NCBI GenBank assembly: GCA_950106755.1
Contig: OX467092.1
Span: forward strand, 496,001 to 560,000
Reading direction: 5' to 3'
Length of the DNA: 64,000 nucleotides
DNA from: Climacium dendroides
Lineage: Eukaryota; Streptophyta; Bryopsida; Hypnales; Climaciaceae
Positions 23,851-36,477 of the stretch are shown here, piece after piece (position 1 is the stretch's first letter; each line of letters opens with the position of its first letter). The position numbers were made by a program, and so were the translations under genes. The notes under the pieces were generated by a model that was not told the origin of the DNA, ran no database searches, and was given only the letters and a program-made list of their open reading frames with translations.

Positions 23851-24295
23851 TATAGATCATCATATTTAACAATTTCTAGTTTCATGTGACATTCATTATA
23901 ATAGATTGAAATTGTTTCAACCAAAGTATAATAAATGTACTTAGTAGTAGCCTTATTAATATGATGTTGAGAGTCATAATTATGATGTAGTGTCACCACA
24001 AATCACTTAAAATAAATAACGCTTCATCATGAATTCAATTTACTAGCCTCAGTCATTATGATGTTGGTACCCATAATTACAATTTAAGGTCACTACAAAC
24101 TCCCATTAAGCGAATAACGCTTCACAATAAATATCTTAACACACTTCACAATCAAGCATTGAAATTCAAGGTACTAGTGATGATATTCATAGTGTACTAT
24201 GAATATAGTGTCATTGTACCAAACAAATGTTTATTAAATATTGTTGAGGTCAAAGTAATTCTACTTAATGATAATGGTTAGTAGTATGTAATGTT
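23851..24295. other. Spacer between direct and inverted satellite blocks
   Basis: AT-rich, noncoding, about 445 bp. It contains a loose duplication of about 100 bp (ATGATGTTG...CATAATTA...AATAACGCTTCA seen twice). Confidence 0.55.
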
Positions 24296-25065
24296 TTTCC
24301 AAATGCATTGACCAAATCCACATCCAAAAAAAATTTAGAACTTGTGGACAAATTTGTTGGGCCCATTTAAATTGGCCTTCATTGAATTTCATGACATTGG
24401 TACTACAAAGTACAGTCAATTTTAAGAATTTAGGTTTAAAAAAACATGTGGGTCACTAATTAAATTTTTTTTCCACACATGCATTGACCAAACCCACAAC
24501 CAAAAAAAATTTAGAACTTGTGGACAAATTTGTTGGGCCTATTTAAATTGGCCTTCATTGAATTTCATGACATTGGTACTACAAAGTACAGTCAATTTTA
24601 AGAGTTTAGGTTTAAAAAAATATGTGGGTCACTAATTTAATTTTTTTCCACACATGCATTGACCAAACCCACAACCAAAAAAAATTTAGAACTTGTGGAC
24701 AAATTTGTTGGGCCCATTTTAAATAATTGGCCTTGATTGAATTTCATGACATTGGTACTACAAAGTACAGTCAATTTTAACACATGCATTGCCCAAACCC
24801 ACATCCAAATTTTTTTTGAAACTTCATGACATTGTAGGTCACCGATTTATTTTTTTCAAAAACATGTGGGTCACCGATTTATTTTTTTCAAACATGCATT
24901 GAACAAACCCACAACCAAAAAAAATTTAGAACTTGTGGATAAATTTTTTGAGCCCATCTAAATATGCCTTGATTGAATTTCATGACATTGTACCTACCAA
25001 AAAGTACAGTCAATTTTCAGAGTTTAGTTTTAAAAAAACATGCGGGTCACCAATTTATGTTAGTA
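24296..25065 (-). repeat. Satellite array, inverted orientation
   Basis: Four or so copies of the same satellite unit read on the minus strand (AATTTAGAACTTGTGGACAA, CATGTGGGTCAC). The last copies are shortened and rearranged (24780-24900 has partial units). With 22943-23850 it forms a large inverted repeat. Confidence 0.85.
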
Positions 25066-25920
25066 ATGTGTGTAAATGCCCTAGGCATTAGAATGTGGTG
25101 TTTGCAGAACTTTGTAGTCAAACGAAACCTAACCAAGTTGCTATTTTCAGTAGTAAGTTTAATATTTCCAAAGAAACTTTGTGAAGTCTAGTTTTAGCAT
25201 CAAACAACTATGGAGTAGATTTTAAGCAACTATAGAGTAGATTTTAAGAAGCCATAAGTTCATTGGAGTTATACATGTTAGGCTTTGTAACCTCAAAATT
25301 TTTTGGTCACTAGTTTTTTAGATTTGACTTGTGAAAAGAGGGTTGAAATTTTTTTGCAGTTTGAAAACCTTCATGGTCAAACATTATAATCTTTTATTGT
25401 ATAAGTGATATTGTTGTCTTTTCTTTTCCTATGAGATCTATAACATGTCAAGTTTGAATTAGTATGGTTACAATTTTAAAAAAATTGATACAACTTATGG
25501 AAATGTTGGCATTTTGTTCAATTTCAAACAAATTCCAAATTACTCAAAATAGGCCTTAGCCTTTATATCTCCATCGATTCTAATTGATATTGATATCCAT
25601 CTATGCGCACACCATGTCCACTTATCTTCCATTCAGAGATACTCGTGAGACACCCTTTCAATCTTGCATCTGAGTATAGGCCTTGGGTATATAATGTGTA
25701 GGTATCAATCATGAGACACCCTTTCAATCTCGTATTCGAGTATAGGCCCAGGATATCAAACATATCAAGGAGGGTATCAAACAAATCAAGGGCGGGTATC
25801 AAATAGATCAGGGGCGAAAAGGTTGGGAGGTCACTTTTTTCCTTCGACGTAATCGAGGCTTCACTTGCTAATGAGAATATGACACGTGTCAGATATGCTG
25901 TAACAGCATTGAGGTGGCAA
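25066..25920. other. Noncoding DNA with small tandem repeats
   Basis: No gene supported. Positions 25640-25750 hold two copies of a unit with GAGACACCCTTTCAATCT and GAGTATAGGCC. They are followed by about three short units of TATCAAAYAKATCARGGGCG type (25755-25818). Confidence 0.5.
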
Positions 25921-27083
25921 GTTGTCGCAGCATAGAGTAATTAAATTCCCTATTATACCCTCAAAAATCATCCTAGAGCATAACAAAATGACCCTAAAGA
26001 TCGAACCCACGAGATCCTGTGAAGTAGCTAACTCTATTAAGGAGATAAACCTAATTAAACCCTTCAATTCTACTTTCCGGTTATACCTTGGAAAACCGGA
26101 ACGTTCAAAACCCAACCGGAAGACTACGACCGGACCGTATCCTACTTCCGGTTTTACTAGTTCCACGGTCTCTGGACTAACTTCTCAATTCTGGACCATT
26201 CTATTTCCGGTCCTAAGTGTCTACGGAGCGGATCTGTTCCGGTCCATCCTTCCTAAACCTGGTTTAGTTTTGCCTCTGTTTTACCATCAGAGGGTTCGCC
26301 GCTTGCTTTTGAAAGTGGTAGGCCCACCACTCCTTCCGTAACTTATAGTGGCTGAAGACCCACTCTCCTATTCACTAATCTTCTAACTAACACGGATCCG
26401 GTTTGGTCCTTCACAGCAATCCGGATCACAGGTCACACAAAGACCCTCCGTACGATCCTCTCATACTACAACGACTTTGATGCTGATCCGTTCCGTACTA
26501 ATTTCGGTGGCTACAAGTACACCCGTTTGTTCCATCAACTACAAAAGTTCTTCCGTTTTACCCATAACGGGAGCAAGACCTCACAAGAGTCAGGATACTC
26601 GACCAGATTTCCCACTCAAGAGTTCTAGCGTAGCTAAGGAATCCCTCCCTATCCGCCTAGCCTAATCAACGACTTTCTTACCCGGAATACTAAAACTTTT
26701 GTAATTGTTGAGGCACTGGAATCCACTTCTAGCTCTTCATAACCTACTCATATGTACTTAGAACCGGAAACATCCATCAAAGGGAGAACTCTGCCCACAC
26801 ATCCGTGCATACCACCTTACTTCAACTCTGTACACTCTTGCCAACACTCGGGAGGAACACACAAAATAAAATCAATGGAAATACACAAGGAAATGCCAAA
26901 AAGAACTCTCTTAGTCTCCAGCTCAGAGACTGTATTATATACAAAAAGTGAAAAGTGAAAAGTGAATACATGATTTCCGCCTTTGAAGGCGCTGACAATC
27001 CGGTCCTACCTTATCCTAACCGGATTCTATTCTGGTTCATACCCTATAAGTCCGGTTCCTAATTCCTATTTTTACAATACTTT

Positions 27084-28790
27084 CTATTCCGTCTCATATA
27101 CTCGGGATCCAATGGTAGGGCTTTCGGCGGGTCTCTCCAACTGCTCAAACACTTCTGTTGGATTCCGGTTCCGTTCCCCATCCGCAGGTGGAGCCGGTTG
27201 TTCTTCCTCAGTTTCCGGGGAGTCTAAGTCGATCAGCTGCGGTCCGGTCAAGGGAGTCTTTTTCTGTGCCCTACTTGACTGAGGCGTCTTGTCCTTCCCT
27301 GGTTCCTGAGCTGTCTCTTCCGGAAAAAAGTCCGGAAGTAAAATCTCAGAGAGCTGGATCGGAATCTCCGTCAATTTCTGGTTGCTCTCCACGATCCGGT
27401 CCACTGACTCCCGTGCCTTGGACAGGAGCTTCTCTATCTGCTCCTCAAAATCAGTGAGGATGTGCACCACCCTGGTTTCGGATATCTTCTTGTCTTTGTG
27501 CACCTCCTCTTCGAACAGGCGCGCCTTGGTGACCGCGGCTCCGGGTTCTCCGAGCACGTCCTTCACCTCCTCGGCCAGCTTCTTCATTTCTCCCGCCATT
27601 TCCCTTGTTGCGTTGGCGTTTTTGAGCAAGGCGAAAAGTTTGGCCTTGAGGGTGTCCAACTCATCATGTTGCCGCTTGCTTTCCTCCTTCATCTTCCGGA
27701 GCTCATTCGGATTGATGACACACTCAGCTACCCGCTGCGGCAACTGACTGTCCCGTTCCGCTCCAATTAACTCCACAATCTCCCCGAGCGTCCGTTTCTT
27801 AACTTCCCAATCTGCCCGGATTCCGCAGAGGATCCCGATCAACGCGTCAAACGGATCTCCGGATCCTGATCCGGATGCCACATCCGGTCCGGGTGGAGTC
27901 TCCCCTTTGCGCGAATGAGGTTGAACCGGAGGCGTCCTTCGATTCCGGATCGGCGTGGTCTTCTACCTTTTGGAAGGGACACACGGTTCCTCCTCTTCCT
28001 CTTCTTCTTCTTCTTCTTCTTCTTCGTCCTCTTTCTCGGTTTCGTTTCCGGAATCCGCTTCTTGGTCGGACTCGGATTCACCGTACTTCATAGTTCGCTC
28101 CTGGGCCTTCCACACCTTCAGCTCCACTTTCGTCAACAGTTCCTGTTGCTGATAGAGGTGGTAAACATAAGGGCACAGTGGGGTAGCCCTACTTTTCCCC
28201 ACTCTTGTAGTAAGTTGGGATACCAGATCAAAGAAGATCCGGCCCCAGTCTACTTTCCGGGTTCCGCTTAGCGCTCCGAAGATCGTGTTAGCCAGGGTGA
28301 TGGTCAACCTGGTGGGTTTTTCCGGATGCAAAACCGGAACCAGGAACTGGAGCAAGCGACGCTCCCGGTCATCGAGGCAATCCTCTACCGCGTAGCCATT
28401 CTTCGGATTTACAATGCTTCCGAACTTGCCCTGGACAAAGTCATCCTTCCGGTTGGCAAGCCCGAGTCCTCCCGGCTAGAACCCGTACACGTCCCGCCAC
28501 AAAGCCTCGGTCCATTGGACCGGATTCCCTCTCAGGGTGTTATCGAATTGATTCGATACGCCACTCAAGATTTCCCTAATCATTCTCTCATCTTTGAAAC
28601 CCCAAGGTTTCAAAGATAATCCCTGACAACCCATCGACGCTAAGTCCTCCCTAAGCTCTCCCTTTTCCGGATCCTTGGTCGGCATGACCGGAACCACTTT
28701 TCTCAGCCTTACTTCACTCGGAGGCGGGGTGCTAGAGCCTGGTCTCTTCCGGTTCAACCGCGGCATGAGGTTAGCTCTACCTGGTTTCAC
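27084..28790 (-). pseudogene. Gag-like/putative plant transposon protein with two in-frame TAG stops
   Basis: One frame of about 569 codons broken by TAG at 28476-28478 and TAG at 27963-27965, with no frameshift. Between the stops lies the conserved core DFVQGKFGSIVNP...ERRLLQFL...NTIFGALSGTRKVDWGRIFF and PYVYHLYQQQELL. This is the pattern of the uncharacterised plant transposon protein domain often found in Athila-type and gag-only elements. A long Glu run (about 27975-28020) and a coiled coil (about residues 330-400; ELRKMKEESKRQHDELDTL) follow. Function is unknown. The 701-codon frame at 44350-46455 shares the gTR-DW motif, so the two may be distantly related. Confidence 0.55.
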
Positions 28791-29078
28791 TCTCTACGGT
28801 CCTAAAAGAGAGCGCTCATACTCTGATATTCCGCTCCACCTGCAAACCAATCTCCTGGCGCGTCCACACTCTCAGTCTCTCACGGTTCCGTATCCGCTCT
28901 CACTTTGTGTCTCACCCGCTCGTGCCCGGAGGCGATCTCTTTGTCTCACACCTCTCACTCATTACCGAGTCCTCTTGTACTTTCCCTCCTTGCCGCAGTA
29001 AACGGAAAAGCATCAGGCGCTAAATCAGGAAACGACAACACGTGAAAAATCAGAGACCTGAAAATGGGCAGGGTCAGG

Positions 29079-29087
29079 CTTTATATA
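29079..29087 (-). promoter_or_regulatory. TATA box of the CCGG-rich element gene
   Basis: TATATAAAG on the minus strand about 290 bp upstream of the first ATG (28790), in a short stretch free of other features. Confidence 0.45.
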
Positions 29088-29515
29088 GTCCTGACTCCCT
29101 GGGCTGTCTTTATGACCGGTCGGATATCCGGTCCGGTTCTCTCTAATCCGGTTCCATCTAATCCGGTTAAGGAGAATCCGATTGGAAACTTAATCTGATC
29201 CGCTTCTACCTAAAACCGGATTAGCTTTGTAAGGTACTCCCGTGACCATTTTTGATTTATTTTTTCTCCTTTTTGATGGATCCGGATCCGTATTTCTAAT
29301 TTCCGTTCCACTTAAAAAGATAAACAAAGAAAATTCAAAAATATGAATTGTCACACAAGTGCATAGTCAGCAATAAGTAGCACCTTCCAGAAATCAGGGG
29401 CCACAGGGGGGAAGCTCGTTGTGGATGAAAATTGGAGGATGTATCTCCAAAGCAGGGAATCGTCTCTCCAGCCGGGGCCGGTTGTCGTCTAGGGTTTGGC
29501 GCTCGCTTCTGCAGT

Positions 29516-30562
29516 GCATGATTTTTTTGCAGTTTCTTCTGCGTGCGCTTCATCCTCTTCTGTGGCGCTTCTTCCTTCTTCCTTCTGAGGGTTTAGGGTC
29601 AGTGTGTATTTCTTTCAGTCTGTTTTAGAAGACGTCACGGTGGGGGAGCTGTGTTTTGAAGGAGCTCACAATGGAAGACCTGTGTTTTGAAGGAACTCAT
29701 GGTCGGGAAAATTGGAAGCTGCTGCAGAAGAGGTCGGGGTTCAAATCTGCAAGTTAGGTCTTCTACTCGTGGTAGGTGAGTACTTCAGGTTTTCCTTTTT
29801 GATGATTAGGAATGTAGGTTTTAGGGTTTCTTTTCTCCTGCTACGTTTTAGAACACTGAATGCTGAAAGTGCATGATTTTTTTGCAGTTTCTTCTGTCTA
29901 CGTGCGCTTCATCCTCTTCTATGGCGCTTCTTCCTTCTTCCTTCTGAGGGTTTAGGGTCAGTGTGTATTTCTTTCAGTCTGTTTTAGAAGACGTCACGGT
30001 GGGGGAGCTGTGTTTTGAAGGAGCTCACAATGGAAGACCTGTGTTTTGAAGGAACTCATGGTCAGGAAAATTGGAAGCTGCTGCAGAAGAGGTCGGGGTT
30101 CAAATCTGCAAGTTAGGTCTTCTAATCATGGCAGGTGAGTACTTCAGGTTTTCCTTTTTGATGATTAGGAATGTAGGTTTTCTTGTTTCTTTTCTCCTGC
30201 CACGTTTTAGAACACTGAATGCTGAAAGTGCATGATTTTTTTGTAGTTTCTTCTGTCTGCGTGCGCTTCATTCTTTTCTGTGGCGCTTCTTCCTTCTTCC
30301 TTCTGAGGGTTTAGGGTCAGTGTGTATTTCTCTTAGTCTGTTTTAGAAGACGTCACGGTAGGGGAGCTGTATTTTGAAGGAGCTCACAGTGGGAGACCTG
30401 TGTTTTGAAGAAAGCTGCTGAAGAAAAGGTCGGGGTTCAAATCTGCAAGGTTTCTAATCATGGCAGGTGAGTACTTCAGGTTTTCCTTTTTGATGATTAG
30501 GAATGTAGGTTTTCTTGTTTTTTTTCTCCTGCCACGGTTTAGAACACTGAATGCTGAAAGTA
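29516..30562 (+). repeat. Tandem repeat, about 355-bp unit, three copies
   Basis: GCATGATTTTTTTGCAG (or TTGTAG) begins at 29516, 29871 and 30230. Each unit carries GAGGGTTTAGGGTCAGTG, GAAGACGTCACGGT, AAATCTGCAAG and a splice-donor-like GGTGAGTACTTCAGG. Units are 355, 359 and about 330 bp. The last two donors are preceded by ATGGCAG. The block lies upstream of locus A and may supply its first exon. Confidence 0.85.
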
Positions 30563-31853
30563 GTTATAAGTTATTGAAGATTCTTTTAAATGATGGAGGA
30601 GGAGGTTCAACATTAGGGTTCCAATCTTTGGTAGTTGCTGGATACAAAGTCTGAGAAGGAACCATTTTGCATACTAGCTCAGCTTCATTTTAATGCATAG
30701 GGTAAATGTACCATTCAACCAATTGAATAGATGCAGCTTCTCCTTTGCAGCAGAAAGCAATAACTCAGGCTAATATGCGTGCAGCAAAAAAAATTACAAC
30801 TTCTACGCAGCAGGGTCACTATGTACTTGTGTTTGCTTCGGGTTTGGTTTGTTTAGATTTCCAATATCTTAGGGTCTATATATGCTTGGATTTGCTTAGG
30901 GTTTGCTTCATCATGGATTTCTGAGGTTCTTGTTGTCTGCCGAATTCATGTTTGTATACGGACATTGTTTGTTACTGTAGTTTTTTTATTTCAGAGTTTG
31001 TTGCTCTTATCATAGGGTTTGGCTGAGGGTCTATCTGTTCATAGGTTTGCTTAGGGTCTGTATGTGTTTTGGATTTGTGTGAGAAATTCCGAAAGAGTTC
31101 AGAAGTAGGCTTGCCCTTAAAACCCTAAAATATGACAAAATGCAAATTAGCGTGAGCCGCGTTGATTTAACAATATACTATCAGAGAAGCCAGACAATTT
31201 GACATAGCTAGGTAGCCTACAGGATAAATAGTTTGGAGATCACAGTGATGAACTGGAGTCCGTCACCTAAAACAAAAAACTGCATATCAACGCGAGCTGC
31301 GCTAATCTGCAATGTCCCCCTCAAAACATAAACTGACTAAGACCATATAATTGAACTATAATCATGGAATTCTGCCACGGTAATATCTCCAAACATGCGA
31401 ATCAGAGTGGCCCAATCTGAAGCATAGTAACACAATTCCATAGTATTTAAAAACCCTGCACTATTGATCAACGCGAGACGCACTGATCTGCAACGTCTCC
31501 CCTCGAAAAAACAGACCACCCCAGAGTACATAAAATAAATCCAAATATATGAATTCCACTAAGCAAATATATAACAACTATACACATCAACGCGACCCGC
31601 GCTGAATCGTCAGGTCTTATCGTAAAAGATAAGAAAGTAGGCAAATTGAGGTCATGAGGACAAAGAACCAAACCCAATAAAAACTAACCTCACCTTCATA
31701 AGTAGAGAATACCTCAACATCTACAATAGATAAGCAATGCCACAAGGCCGAAACGAACAACCTACAAACCATACGCAGATTAGTGCAACTCGCGCTGAAC
31801 CGATAAGTGCATTCATAACAAGCCACCTGACATATTATTATTCTTTTCGCAGA
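30563..31853 (+). other. Upstream region and presumed 5'UTR intron of locus A
   Basis: No coding region. It ends with a TTTTCGCAG acceptor directly before the ATG of locus A (31854), so much of it is probably an intron in the 5' leader. Five locus-A palindromes lie at 31146-31802. The donor may be GGTGAGTA at about 30467 in the last 355-bp unit. Confidence 0.45.
31146..31802 (+). repeat. Locus A palindromes, five copies in the 5'UTR intron
   Basis: 24-bp imperfect palindromes at 31146-31169, 31286-31309, 31467-31490, 31586-31609 and 31779-31802. Consensus half-sites are CAGCGCGA and TCGCGCTG, flanked by AT on the left and ATTTG-like bases on the right. Centre-to-centre spacing is 119-192 bp, and the sequence between copies is unrelated. 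Confidence 0.8.
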
Positions 31854-33320
31854 ATGGATCAACACAGGGAAGCACTGGAAATGTACTTTGACAGATGTGA
31901 TATTCAGTACCCTGAAGACCCCAACGAGATAGATGGATCCTTCATCGAGGGCGAGTACTGGGAGTTCAAACATCTGGAGAGGGTTGAAGCGTGGGGATTC
32001 CACATGATCCCCTTCAGAAACAATTTCTGCTTCGCGTACAAGTTCAAGAATGCGAAGGTGTTTCTAAACCTCTCTTACGAGGAGATGGTAAAAGATCTAG
32101 AAACGGACACCCTCCCCATGGTTAGAGTGAAGTGTGTGACAATGTTTCCCAACGTTGTCTCTCAAGACCAGTACCACTTCACAATCTGCCTAAACTCCAT
32201 CCTCATTCCGTATGTGATGACACCCCTCCTCGCAAGCCTAGAACCCACGCCGTTCTGGGACGAAATAAAGGAGTTGGAGAAAAAAATTGATAACAATGAG
32301 TGGCAGAATTCAGATGGCATGCCCCTGAATCACAAGAAGCTCTGCAGCAAGATCCGTGCCTTGTTCAAGGACTTCGATCAACTCAAAGGGAAGCTGGCAA
32401 TGCAGACCAAGTTAAGCAGGCCGAGATCCGTCTCAATGGACACCTCCAGATAGGGTGTGAGTCAAGGCTCCAGACTCAACAGCACGCAGGAATCCGGAGG
32501 CGCTCGGGGAACCAGAAATTCGAGAAAGTCGGTAGAGAAAACCCCGGAAAATAAGAAAGGGAAGAAAAGTAAGGCCTCCCCGTCCGTGCAGGCACCTCTG
32601 GCAAGGTCCTCTGAGGTATCTAAAGTTGCGGAGGTAAGTTACGTCGACGAGATGGCACATGTCCCTCATTCTCGAGCAACGGAAAGAAAGCCAAACTATG
32701 AAGAAGTAAGCAAAGTATACAAGAAGTTCTGGACCACTTGTGAGGACGCCTACATCTTCAAGACTGATGACAAGAAAGAGATTGACATCTCTCAACTAGT
32801 CCCACCTCCGGCAACATTCAACATCCGCTCGAAGGAGGACCGAATTGTCGAGGATTTAGTGAACTGGCTACTAAATATGCCCGACAAGAGCACGAGACAA
32901 ACGCTCTGCGTCATGTCGGTTGGATACAATGAAAAACCGAAGGAGTGGGCAGAGATTGAAAAAGGCGATTTCTACATCATCAATGGGCAGCACAACATGG
33001 CCGCCAGTAAGTGGATGATGGATGATGCCAACAAGGTGGACCGCACGGAGAGGGAACACTTCCGGAAATGGAAGTGCTTTGTGGTTTAGTCAAATGACAC
33101 AGAGAAGCTTAGGTTCATCTTCGCGTTCTACAATAGGACAAACCATTTCCAGGTTGCACAGCCGTCATGGGCAACGAATATCCTCGGAGCGCGGTCAGTG
33201 TGGGAGGCTATGGGGAAGCCAAGAAATCCTACGCAGGCAGTGTCCGTCGGGACCAACACGGCTACAAGACACACGGTTGAAGCAAGAAGAAACAGAGAGT
33301 CCTTTTAAGTATATATGCAT

Positions 33321-33344
33321 TTCAGCGCGGTTCACGCTGATGTG
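33321..33344 (+). repeat. Locus A palindrome in intron 1
   Basis: TTCAGCGCGG...CACGCTGATGTG: one copy, between exon ends 33308 and 33431. The matching locus B intron (60698-60823) holds two. Confidence 0.75.
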
Positions 33345-34796
33345 TCAAGTTTGGCTCAAGTCAACTAGCAATGCCAATTCAAATATCATTAACCACCTTG
33401 TCTAATGAAAGTGTTGTGCACGATCCTCAGGACTTCGAGAAAGCCGTCTTCTTGCGGTTCTCGATGATTGACGTCAACAAGAACCTCCGAATCGCAAAGA
33501 CAAAGTCCAAAGAGGAGAAGCTAAAGCTCACGAATGAGCTCAAGCTAATCACGGCCCCAGAGGAAGTGTACAAGCTCTGGAGCGAGGTTATCACTGCAGC
33601 CGCATTCGAAGAGCTCATCAACCCAGACACGCGGAGAAAGTTCAATGCAAGGGAAGGATAGAACCTAGATAACTACCTTCTAAACCGAGAATTCTTCAAG
33701 CATCTGGGAAACCTGAGCTACGACGAATTGGCGACACTCGCCAAGCATATGCTGAACCAGATGGGAGAGAAACGCACCTTGCCTTATCCGAAGGTGACGG
33801 TGAAGGCCGTGTCGTCTGTGCTGTAGAGTTGCTATACCGCCAGGGAGTGGTCGGAGAGGCGGAAGCGCAAGCACTTGGTGAAGAAAGAGCTTCACCAAAT
33901 CGATCATGAGCTTGGACTTATGAATGCCAAGAATGAAATCATCAAGGACAATTGGAAAGCATTCAAGACGTCGCGAATGTTTTCCAGAGCCACGATGGAC
34001 GTGCTCCTCGACCGACCTGGAGAGGCCTACTTCGGGAGAGCAAAATCCGTCAGCCAAAAGAATAAGACTTGTGCGGAGCTCTCCCCACAAGCATTCGAAT
34101 TTTTCAACGTATTTCTTCATCACAAGAATAAATTCGAGAAACCTACGGCCAAGGGTTATTACCGCCCATACGTTGAAAGCACTAATAGTTTCATGGAGTG
34201 GCCAGCGAGAGCATGGGATCCAGACACGTCGAAGAGAATGGCGTTGGGCGTGATCGACTTTAGGACATTACCTGGAGTCAAGAATAAGGGGAGCTCCATT
34301 GTGGACAGCCCTTACTTCAAGGAAGTAATGATGTCACTCTGCAAAATGCATGACCCGGTACTTCAGAATGTTCCCTCCTGGCTCTTTATTTGCGGCGATG
34401 AGAAGGAACAGGCACAGGTCCTGCACTTCGTGGAGTCGGACGAGATTCTGGCTTCCTTGTTATTGGACTACGCCACGTACAATGCGGGAAAGAATGACCA
34501 CCTCGGAGATATTTCGGTGTCGAATAAGCCGCCAAAGGTATTTCTGGTGTTTCTTCAGCATCTCAGCAACGCAATTGGAGTGGGTATTCCAGAGCAGTAC
34601 GAATGCCCGGACTCCAATCGGTACGTGAAGGCACGTGCCTACAGCGAGCTCAAATACCGGCTCCATAGCTTGGAGTTGCGCATGGAGTTCTATTTGTGGC
34701 TCGTGAAGAGTTTCTGCACTCCAGGGGGTTGCATCTTCTCCTATTTTGCGGGAGGCAAACTTACATGCGCTACAATGGTATGTCCCTTAACTGCCG

Positions 34797-34885
34797 ATTA
34801 GCGCGACTAGCGCTAATTTGTTTCCTTCCTCTTCAATTTCATGGTTTCACGCACTCGTCAATTCAGAGCAAGTCGCGTTGAATTG
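34797..34885 (+). repeat. Locus A palindromes, two copies in intron 2
   Basis: 34797-34820 (ATTAGCGCGACTAGCGCTAA core) and 34862-34885 (TTCAGAGCAAGTCGCGTTGA core). The matching locus B intron also holds two. Confidence 0.8.
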
Positions 34886-35957
34886 TCACTATCTACAATT
34901 GTATTCTAACCCTCTGCTTCTCTCTCTTGCAGATGTCATTTGTAGACGTGTACGCTGTTGGATTCGCAGTGGAATCCCCTAACTGGGAGAAAATCTGTTC
35001 GAAGGCCTACACATTGGACAAGGCAGATTTTCTCGACACTGGGTATCCCATCCAAAGTGGTGAAGGTCCCAGTTCCTCCTCCAAGCGGAAATTGAGATCA
35101 AGTCAGGAGTCTCCAGCTAAAAAGAAGGCGGCTCCAGTCTACGATGATGTAGAAGACATTTCCACCGATGAGGAGGAAGACGACATTATGGAGATGGATG
35201 ATCATAATGTAGGCATTGAAGAGATGCCCACACCAACAAGACGACACACCGACGTGCCGGGGTCGTCTACTTCATCCATGCTTCCGCCCTTATTGCAGAC
35301 ACCGTGGACGCCCACTCCTTCTAGACGGCCACAGAAGAAGAGGAAGGCAAATCCCATCACCAGTGTCGTCCAGCAGTTGGCCGAAATTCAAAAGTCAACC
35401 GCAGAATCTCTGGCGGCTCTGCAGAAGCAGACGGAGAATTCACAAAAGCAGATGGAGCTAGCATTGGCTCAAATGAGAGCCGACAATGCAAACAAGCAGC
35501 TTTTGAACATGGAGATGCACCAACGCAACACGGACTGGATGAAGGAGGAGTCCCGGCGGAACAGGGAGATCATACAGTTGTTAATGTCGAGGGTTAGAAT
35601 CCAACCTCTTGCTGAGCTACAGCCCGCGACGCAGTCGCCTCCGTTGATGCTGCAAGGCCAACCCTCTAGTTCCAACATCAGCAATGCCTCAAGCCCGGTG
35701 CACTCGGACAATGCGCCTCCACCTCTTCTTGGTGCGGATCCTGTCTCGATGCCACTTCCGCTAGCGGAGGAAGCTCCAGAGGCCATTGAACAGAGTGGTG
35801 TCGACGTCGGCAAGGGAGACACTGCAATGGAGGACGTTGGCATTGGGCACATCCTGCCAATGGATGATTCCGGGTCGACGCAAGCAAGTTCTGACCAACC
35901 CACCGAGGAACCACCTGCAGGTTGTGCCCAATGACCATTCAGTGTCCTGTGTGTAGT

Positions 35958-35981
35958 CTCAGTGCGACTCGCGTTGAATTG
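35958..35981 (+). repeat. Locus A palindrome in intron 3
   Basis: CTCAGTGCGACTCGCGTTGA core, between exon ends 35920 and 36152. The matching locus B intron holds one (41049-41073). Confidence 0.75.
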
Positions 35982-36477
35982 TATTGTAGTCTTTGGGCTA
36001 GAGATTCAATTGTAGATACAACATGCCGATTAGAAGCAATTCAGGTGGTACAGAAAATGTAGGACTAGTTTTGTAAATAAAAACTCATTTCATGAAATTG
36101 TAATAAATGGATTTCTCACGAAAACTATTTTTCCTGATTCTTGAATCGCAGGCCACCTGAATGTCGATTGCTTGCCTGAGAAAGGCCCTTCTGTTGTCGC
36201 ACATTCTCTTCCACCAATGCCTTCACCACACCCGAACGTAGATGAGGCACAACCAATGGATGAGCAATCGGTACTTCCTAGTCCTGCACTATTGGTAGTG
36301 GAAAACCAAGATGAACCTTCAGGTTCTACGCAGAGGAAGGTAAAATGCGCCCTCTTGTTTTGATGGACTCATTACTCTTCTACCTTCATTTTGAGCAATG
36401 ATGCCTTCTAGAATTCGTGTCATTTGGCGTGATTGGACACAATTGCTGCCGTTTGTTACCAAGGGTCCGATCTGCAG

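Larger units (their letters stand above)
25930..29300 (-). mobile_element. CCGG-rich retroelement-like unit with one gag-like gene
   Basis: A block unlike its neighbours: GC-richer and dense in CCGG-centred words (CCGGTT, TCCGG, CCGGAT) on both sides of and within its gene. It has one minus-strand gene (28790-27084), a TATA box upstream of it, and no reverse transcriptase. This resembles non-autonomous plant LTR elements that carry only a gag-like gene. LTR borders and target duplications were not found, so the limits are approximate. Confidence 0.4.

Noticed and set aside
27975..28028. CTT-repeat microsatellite
   Set aside because: It is the Glu run of the gag-like gene on the minus strand, so it is coding repeat sequence.
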